Program-made: the position numbers and the translations under genes
NCBI GenBank assembly: GCA_937890485.1
Contig: CALBXN010000111.1
Coordinates: 1-10,445, forward strand
From: an uncultured Treponema sp.
GTDB taxonomy: Bacteria; Spirochaetota; Spirochaetia; Treponematales; Treponemataceae
DNA: 10,445 nucleotides
Direction of reading: 5' to 3'
In this document: one piece after another, positions 5,908 to 10,445 of the stretch
Layout: each line of letters starts with the position of its first letter
How positions within the stretch are numbered: position 1 is the stretch's first letter
Notes under the pieces: model-generated
What the model saw: the letters and a program-made list of their open reading frames with translations, nothing else
Told to the model about the DNA's origin: nothing
Databases searched by the model: none

Positions 5908-7478
5908 TGTTTTTGTTCATTCTCCCTAATTATTGAAAAAACAGCATCTTTTAAAACTGATTTTTCTTTATTTTCAGTGGCTGTTTTTATTTCAGAGTTG
6001 CTATTTTTTGTATTTTTAGCTCCCTGCCTTAAAGCTAATTCAAGATTTATCTTAGCTTCAAGAGATTGTGGATTTATTATCAATGCATTTTTAAAAGATT
6101 GTATTGCCTTCTCATAATTTCCTACAGAATAAGAAAGTACTCCAATATTATAAGTTGAAGCAAATCGAATATCTATAGGAGCATTTGATTTTATACTTTC
6201 AAGTCGTTCAAAAGCAGCAGTTTCTTCATTTTGCATAACATACGAAGACCCTAAGGCATAAATTGCATATTGTTGAATTTCTTCATTTCCATATTCTTCG
6301 CTTGAATTTAATGTTTGCAAAAACTTCATTTCAGCCTGTTGATATTTTTTTTGATGCCAATAAAAGCTACCCTGTAAAATATTGAAAGATTCTTTAAAAT
6401 TTTGCGAACAAGATGAAAATAATGTTAAAAGCAATAAAACACAAGAAACAGAGCCAATTTTAGAAAAATTTATTTTTTTATATGAAGCTAACAGACCTAA
6501 AATAAATAAAAATAGAGCAATCACAATAAACAAATTATGTCTTGCTACTTTTTTTACTTCATATCCATTTTGAAAGTTTTCATCTAGGCTAAAATCTTTT
6601 GGATATAAAATTTTTAGTAATTCATCATTTCCTTCATCATAACGAGAATAATATAATGGTACATTAAATAATGTTGTCTTCTTTTTCAAATTAGAAATAA
6701 TTCCATTAATATAATCTTCTTTCAAGTAGGTAATTATTTTATTTTCTCCAAGTTGAAGATTAGTTCCTTCAGAATTTCCAAAGCCAATGATATAAACACC
6801 AATTCCATGATTTATTGCATTTAATAGAGATTTTTCTAGAGAATATAAAGTTTCTTCTCCATCTGTAAAAACAACAATAGTTCCTTGCCTTGCTTGTGTA
6901 GAAGGGAACGTTGAAATTGCAGTATCAATTCCAGCTCCAATATTACTTCCTTTTGAAGTCATCAAATTTGGAGATAAAGCATCAATTACAGAAAAAACTG
7001 CTTCATAATCTTCCGTAAGAGGAACAGCTATGTATCCATCACCTTTTGCCAAAACAACAGATACACTTACCATGTCTTCATTTTTATCTGGGATTAGTAA
7101 AGATTTTGCGTAATTTTTAGCACCTTGCAATCTAGAATAAAAAGAAAAATCTTCTTCTGGAATATCTTCTGCTGACATGCTCCAAGAAATATCAAAAACG
7201 AAGGAAACCGCACTTCCATTTTTTTGAACTTGTACAATTTCACTGCCCCAATATGGACCTGCAAAAGCAATTATTAAACAAATCCAAGAAAACATAAAAA
7301 ATAGACTTCTTAAGTAAACATAAGATTGAATTTTTTTTGTGTATTTAATAGTTGAATTTTTATTTTTATACAAAAAAGTCTGAGTTTTACTTAATTTTTT
7401 TATTTTAGGAAAAACATACAAAATTGGGACTATGAGAGTAAATAAAAGAAACAACATTTGAGGTCGCTCAAAAATCAT
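5856..7478 (-). CDS. batB: BatB-BatC fusion: VWA domain, lipobox-like segment and TPR domain (540 aa)
   Basis: This is a membrane protein joining the VWA protein BatB to a TPR protein like BatC. Order: membrane segments at about 7-26 and 55-76 with a Lys-rich loop between them; a VWA domain (about 85-290) with MIDAS DISWS (Asp96, Ser98, Ser100), Ser178 in place of the usual Thr (KGSNIGAG), and Asp206 (FTDGE); a membrane segment at about 314-333; then SCVLLLLTLFSSC ending at Cys357, which looks like a lipoprotein signal with its lipobox; then TPR repeats (about 370-485) and a charged tail. The positive-inside rule places both VWA and TPR in the periplasm. I chose ATG at 7476-7478 because it forms an ATGA overlap with the batA stop and has a strong Shine-Dalgarno (AAGGGGGA, 7486-7493). 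The longer frame to 7535 adds 19 residues inside batA without support. Confidence 0.88.
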   Translation of the reverse strand: MIFERPQMLFLLFTLIVPILYVFPKIKKLSKTQTFLYKNKNSTIKYTKKIQSYVYLRSLFFMFSWICLIIAFAGPYWGSEIVQVQKNGSAVSFVFDISWSMSAEDIPEEDFSFYSRLQGAKNYAKSLLIPDKNEDMVSVSVVLAKGDGYIAVPLTEDYEAVFSVIDALSPNLMTSKGSNIGAGIDTAISTFPSTQARQGTIVVFTDGEETLYSLEKSLLNAINHGIGVYIIGFGNSEGTNLQLGENKIITYLKEDYINGIISNLKKKTTLFNVPLYYSRYDEGNDELLKILYPKDFSLDENFQNGYEVKKVARHNLFIVIALFLFILGLLASYKKINFSKIGSVSCVLLLLTLFSSCSQNFKESFNILQGSFYWHQKKYQQAEMKFLQTLNSSEEYGNEEIQQYAIYALGSSYVMQNEETAAFERLESIKSNAPIDIRFASTYNIGVLSYSVGNYEKAIQSFKNALIINPQSLEAKINLELALRQGAKNTKNSNSEIKTATENKEKSVLKDAVFSIIRENEQKQWKNQEKQEDSHSPIDY

Positions 7479-8479
7479 AAAATAATCCCCCTTAAATAAA
7501 ATCTTTTTATTATATATCCGATAATAACACAACAAATTCCTAAAAATAAAAATAAAACATAGTAAGGTTTATCAACCTGAACTGTATAAAAATGAGGCAC
7601 AACAGATTCATTTCTTACAATACTAGAAATAACTTCTCGTAAATCAGGTAAAGTTTGTACATCAAAATAATCGGCCTTGGTGATACTTGCAATTGTTTCA
7701 AGGCTTCTTGAATTAAAACTAGACTCTAAATAACCAGAATAAACTTTTCCTGTTTTATAATCTGTATATTCAACAGGAACTGTGCCTGTAGTTCCTATTC
7801 CTAAAACATAAATTGGAATCCCTAATTCCTTTGCTAATTTTGCAGAAGAGTTAGGATGTATTGTACCTGCATTATTTTCGCCATCTGTAATTAACACAAT
7901 TGCTTTTTTAGGAGCAGCGGAAGAAGACAAATGATAAATTGCAGAACTAATTCCAACACCTAAAGCTGTACCATCTCCCAAAACTCCAATTTTGATGTCT
8001 TCCAATTGTTTTTTGAAAATTTCAAAATCCATTGAAGGTGGAACTAAACAAACAGCTTCAGAACCTAATGAAACTAGACCAAACGAAGTTTCAGGCATTC
8101 CTTGTGTAACATACAAAATTGAATCTTTTGCAGCTTGCAATCTTGTACTTTCTCCAATATCTAAAGCCGACATGGAAGGACTTGAATCTACTATAAAAAT
8201 TATTTCAGTTCCCCTAGAAATATATCTTTTTTCCTGATAGGAAATTTTGGGATTTGCTAAGGCTATTACGACAAAAATATATGCAAGACAAAATAAGCAG
8301 GTAGATACTATCGAAAAAAAATTAAAAGACTTAAAATTTCCCTCAAAAAATTTTTTATTATCTTCAGTAAAAAGTAAAGGGAAAGAATATGTATTCAATA
8401 TTTTTGTTTTTTTTAGAAAAATCCATATCGGAACTAATAAAATCAATAATAGAGAAGAATATGAAGAAAAACTAAGCAT
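7475..8479 (-). CDS. batA: BatA-like VWA-domain membrane protein (334 aa)
   Basis: BatA is a VWA protein of the Bacteroides aerotolerance (Bat) type, encoded with MoxR and DUF58 proteins. Its biochemical role is not established. Two membrane segments (about 9-22 and 55-76) are joined by a basic loop. The VWA domain (about 90-290) has a complete metal-ion-dependent adhesion site: DSSPS (Asp98, Ser100, Ser102), Thr171 (GDGTALG) and Asp199 (ITDGEN). A final membrane segment (about 306-324) ends in a short basic tail. By the positive-inside rule the VWA domain is periplasmic. The ATG at 8477-8479 overlaps the preceding stop by 8 nt and has AGGAAG (8485-8490) five bases upstream. The stop overlaps the batB start as ATGA, so the two VWA proteins are probably made in a fixed ratio and may pair. 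Of the three VWA proteins here, this one keeps the canonical Thr. Confidence 0.92.
   Translation of the reverse strand: MLSFSSYSSLLLILLVPIWIFLKKTKILNTYSFPLLFTEDNKKFFEGNFKSFNFFSIVSTCLFCLAYIFVVIALANPKISYQEKRYISRGTEIIFIVDSSPSMSALDIGESTRLQAAKDSILYVTQGMPETSFGLVSLGSEAVCLVPPSMDFEIFKKQLEDIKIGVLGDGTALGVGISSAIYHLSSSAAPKKAIVLITDGENNAGTIHPNSSAKLAKELGIPIYVLGIGTTGTVPVEYTDYKTGKVYSGYLESSFNSRSLETIASITKADYFDVQTLPDLREVISSIVRNESVVPHFYTVQVDKPYYVLFLFLGICCVIIGYIIKRFYLRGIIL
7486..7493 (-). promoter_or_regulatory. Ribosome binding site deciding the batB start
   Basis: The - strand reads AAGGGGGA, seven bases before the ATG at 7476-7478 and inside the end of batA. Together with the ATGA stop-start overlap it fixes the 540-residue product. 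Confidence 0.75.
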
Positions 8480-9410
8480 TTGAACTTCCTTTTTCTATTA
8501 AATTCATAATAGAAATAGCTTTTTGAATTAATTGTTCCTTTTCATTTTCTTGTATTCCAGAATCTTTTACAGAATTTCCAGAAAATCTTAAAAAATCACA
8601 ACGCAACATAAGTTCATAAAACATCTGAATTGCTTGATCTGCTTGTTCAGGTAGAATTAATTTATAAATTGTAGAAAACCAACCAATAATTTCAGAAGTT
8701 GCTAAATTATAAACTTTATCAGAAAATCTAAATGAAAAATAAATTCGCATAATAGTTTGTAACTCTTCAGCAAATTTAATTTCAGATAAATTATCAGAGT
8801 TTTTACTTAATTTTTTTAATAAACCTAAACACTTCTTATAATTTTTTTTATATTTGTGAGAAAGAATTATACTTTTGAAAAAATAACATATTTTAGAACT
8901 TTTTGTTAAAAGAAAAATAAAAAAACTAATAATTAATATTCCTAAAAAAATTATACCATAGACAGTATAGGTAGTTCCTGGTAAAAGAATAGGAGCTAGT
9001 GTAGGCTGTAAAGAACTTTCACCTGTTTTTTCCAAGATAGAAACAACAGTAAAATCACTACCTGGTAATTCTAATGTCATTGATTCTAATTTAACTCTCA
9101 TAGAAGGTATAATAACTTTTCCAAGTTGCCAACCTACACAATTTATTTGATAAGTTAATACATTTCCATCTAAAAATATTTTAAAATTTTCTAGAGAACA
9201 AATTAGAGGATCAACATTTATGAGTTTATACAAGCTTTCTGAATCATTAATTTCTAGTGGTAACACATTACTTAATGAAAAAACTATGTCGTCAGTTACA
9301 ACAGACTGATATTGTAAAAAAACTTTATCACCACAAAAAATTTCTTTAGGATTCAAAAAAAACTGACCATTATTAATTTGTATAATATTTTGAGTCGTTG
9401 TGTTTGCCAT
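8472..9410 (-). CDS. Bat-operon stalk protein with one membrane segment and DUF4381/BatD-like cytosolic tail (312 aa)
   Basis: No family is obvious from the N-terminus. Residues 1-146 are beta-rich with no signal peptide. A membrane segment follows at about 147-169, then a strongly basic stretch (HKYKKNYKKC) and a helical cytosolic domain (about 190-308) with CDFLRFSG at 271-278. That motif, and the position between DUF58 and BatA, match the DUF4381-type proteins of other MoxR-Bat operons and the tail of BatD. The positive-inside rule puts the N-terminal half in the periplasm, which is odd without a signal sequence. The start cannot be extended meaningfully, because an in-frame TAA lies at 9426-9428, six codons before the ATG. 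The gene begins two bases after the DUF58 stop (GAGA at 9416-9419 as a possible Shine-Dalgarno) and overlaps batA by 8 nt. The likely job is to link cytosolic MoxR/DUF58 to the membrane VWA proteins; this is inference. Confidence 0.78.
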   Translation of the reverse strand: MANTTTQNIIQINNGQFFLNPKEIFCGDKVFLQYQSVVTDDIVFSLSNVLPLEINDSESLYKLINVDPLICSLENFKIFLDGNVLTYQINCVGWQLGKVIIPSMRVKLESMTLELPGSDFTVVSILEKTGESSLQPTLAPILLPGTTYTVYGIIFLGILIISFFIFLLTKSSKICYFFKSIILSHKYKKNYKKCLGLLKKLSKNSDNLSEIKFAEELQTIMRIYFSFRFSDKVYNLATSEIIGWFSTIYKLILPEQADQAIQMFYELMLRCDFLRFSGNSVKDSGIQENEKEQLIQKAISIMNLIEKGSSNA

Positions 9411-9412
9411 AT

Positions 9413-10312
9413 TTATCTCACATCCTTAACTGCAAAAAATCTGGAAAGTCGTAAGGCAGGATCATCTGCTGTAGAAATTGTTAAGGGGATTACTCCATTT
9501 TTTTTACACATATATTTCCAACGATCTAGCACATTATTTGAATTCTCTCTCCAAGTTCTCTTAAAAGCAGTTGAAAAACTAGGAAAGATTTTTGTCGCTT
9601 TTGTTTCTGGATCATGCACTTGTATCATTCCTAAATCAGGAAGTTCAAAATCATTTGCGTCTGTAAAACGAATCGCAACAACATCGTGTTTTTGAGCAAG
9701 TCTTGCTAAATTATCTTGATAATCTTCACATCTAAAATCTGACAAAATAAAAATCATCGAACGATTTTTTAAAATTTGTTCAGCACCTTTTATTGCACTA
9801 GCTAAAGCAGACCCCTCCATTATAACATCTTCTCTTTGAGCAAATTTAGAAAGAATCAACATTGTTTGATCTAGGGAATTTTTTGGCATACATGAGAAAT
9901 TGATTTTTCCATCAAAAAAAACTGAGCCTACAGGACAAGAGTTTGAATTTGCAGCAAGTAATAACAAAGCTCCAGTTTCACTTGCTAAATTCAATCTAGT
10001 TAGGTTAGAAGAACCAGTTTCCATTGATAAAGAACGATCCACAATAAAAAATACGATTTGCTCTCGTTCTTCATCATAAAGTTTTACATAAGTTTTTCCC
10101 ATTCGAGCTGTTACATTCCAATCGATTAAGCGAATATCATCACCTTGAAGATATTCACGAACACCAGCAAAATCAATTCCCTGTCCTTTGAACATTGAAG
10201 AAAAATTACCTTGTCGCAATCCTTCTGCTATAGAACGAGCTCTTAAACGCAAGGAAGCGGCACTTTTGGCAAGAGTATTGCTATCGGAAATCAACAAAGA
10301 TTCTTTTTTCAT
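9413..10312 (-). CDS. DUF58 (VWA-like) protein, MoxR partner (299 aa)
   Basis: DUF58 proteins are soluble VWA-like proteins nearly always encoded after a MoxR AAA+ ATPase and thought to act as its adaptor or effector. The signature GIDFAGVREYLQGDDIRLIDW is spread over residues 45-65, followed by the conserved AR and Tyr/Glu positions up to 84. Next is a MIDAS-like DRSLS (Asp92, Ser94, Ser96), with Ser168 (EGSALASAI) where VWA proteins usually have Thr, and Asp192 in ILSDFR. There is no signal peptide or membrane segment, so it is cytosolic. I chose ATG at 10310-10312 because it has GAGG (10319-10322) six bases upstream; the longer frame starts with a TTG at 10324 that overlaps the ribosome site and moxR end. 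It follows moxR by 14 nt and precedes the stalk gene by 2 nt, so it belongs to the same operon. Confidence 0.93.
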   Translation of the reverse strand: MKKESLLISDSNTLAKSAASLRLRARSIAEGLRQGNFSSMFKGQGIDFAGVREYLQGDDIRLIDWNVTARMGKTYVKLYDEEREQIVFFIVDRSLSMETGSSNLTRLNLASETGALLLLAANSNSCPVGSVFFDGKINFSCMPKNSLDQTMLILSKFAQREDVIMEGSALASAIKGAEQILKNRSMIFILSDFRCEDYQDNLARLAQKHDVVAIRFTDANDFELPDLGMIQVHDPETKATKIFPSFSTAFKRTWRENSNNVLDRWKYMCKKNGVIPLTISTADDPALRLSRFFAVKDVR

Positions 10313-10318
10313 TAAAAA

Positions 10319-10322
10319 CCTC
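10319..10322 (-). promoter_or_regulatory. Ribosome binding site deciding the DUF58 start
   Basis: The - strand reads GAGG, six bases before the ATG at 10310-10312. It supports the 299-residue product over a TTG start at 10324. Confidence 0.65.
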
Positions 10323-10326
10323 AAAA

Positions 10327-10445
10327 TTAAGGAACTGGAATAAAAGAAATAATTTTGTCGATAAGTTCATCAGTAGTAACTCCGTCTGCACCAGCTTCAT
10401 AAGAAAGTACAAGGCGATGACGCAAAACAGAAGGAGCTGTAACTT
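10327..10445 (-). CDS. moxR: MoxR-family AAA+ ATPase, C-terminal 38 residues only
   Basis: The - strand frame is open from the right edge to the TAA at 10327-10329 and encodes a tail containing APSVLRHRLVLSYEAGADGV and ending FIPVP. This matches the end of the lid domain of MoxR ATPases (typical APAVLRHRL...SYEA...G.T...I...ILA..PVP). MoxR proteins are AAA+ ATPases, often acting as chaperones for metal or cofactor insertion and for complex assembly. The Walker motifs lie outside the window. It ends 14 nt before the DUF58 gene, the usual gene order, so the operon promoter must lie further right. The fragment is short but the match and context are strong. Confidence 0.88.
   Translation of the reverse strand, partial: VTAPSVLRHRLVLSYEAGADGVTTDELIDKIISFIPVP

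Noticed and set aside
9378..9695. Opposite-strand frame of 105 codons over the DUF58 3' end
   Set aside because: It is antisense to a clear DUF58 gene and shows no family features.

Overview
The window is AT-rich (around 30% GC by eye) and looks like a Treponema-type spirochaete chromosome. The pointers are the IF-1 sequence, the neighbouring dksA-infA pair, and a moxR/DUF58/Bat operon next to them. I recall a similar dksA-infA-...-VWA-VWA-DUF58-moxR order in Borrelia (about BB0168 to BB0176), but this is from memory and unchecked. There is no sign of phage, insertion sequence, CRISPR, tRNA or rRNA. Genes are packed almost end to end and no gap exceeds about 120 bases.

Left part, + strand (1-3253): the 3' part of a response-regulator receiver, then a soluble hybrid histidine kinase with no sensor domain (HisKA-HATPase-REC-REC-Hpt), then a PHP-family phosphatase of the histidinol-phosphatase type whose start overlaps the kinase stop. 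They read as one signalling operon. The receiver next door may supply the input the kinase lacks.

Centre (3250-3939): dksA (-) and infA (+) are divergent and share a 114-bp control region. Each has a good sigma70-type promoter, and the two promoters lie face to face with overlapping -10 boxes, so the transcripts would overlap by about 15 nt. A palindrome/hairpin followed by a T-run lies in the infA leader and overlaps the dksA -35. The dksA and phosphatase genes end tail to tail and share stop-codon bases.

Right part, - strand, transcribed right to left (10445-3957): moxR (C-terminus only), a DUF58 VWA protein, a one-TM stalk protein with a DUF4381/BatD-like cytosolic tail, BatA (VWA), a BatB-BatC fusion (VWA + lipobox-like segment + TPR), a BatD-like exported protein ending in an SH3-like domain, and then, after a 55-nt gap, a membrane-tailed J-domain protein. 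Stops and starts overlap or nearly touch through the whole Bat block (ATGA overlap, 8-nt overlap, 52-nt overlap, 2-nt gap), which implies one translationally coupled unit. The likely picture is a MoxR AAA+ ATPase acting with cytosolic DUF58 and with an inner-membrane assembly that presents VWA, TPR, Ig-like and SH3 domains to the periplasm. The true function of Bat systems is not settled. The domain rearrangements here (BatB-BatC fusion with an internal lipobox, SH3 moved onto BatD, a signal-less stalk protein, an adjacent membrane J-protein) are the most distinctive content of the window.
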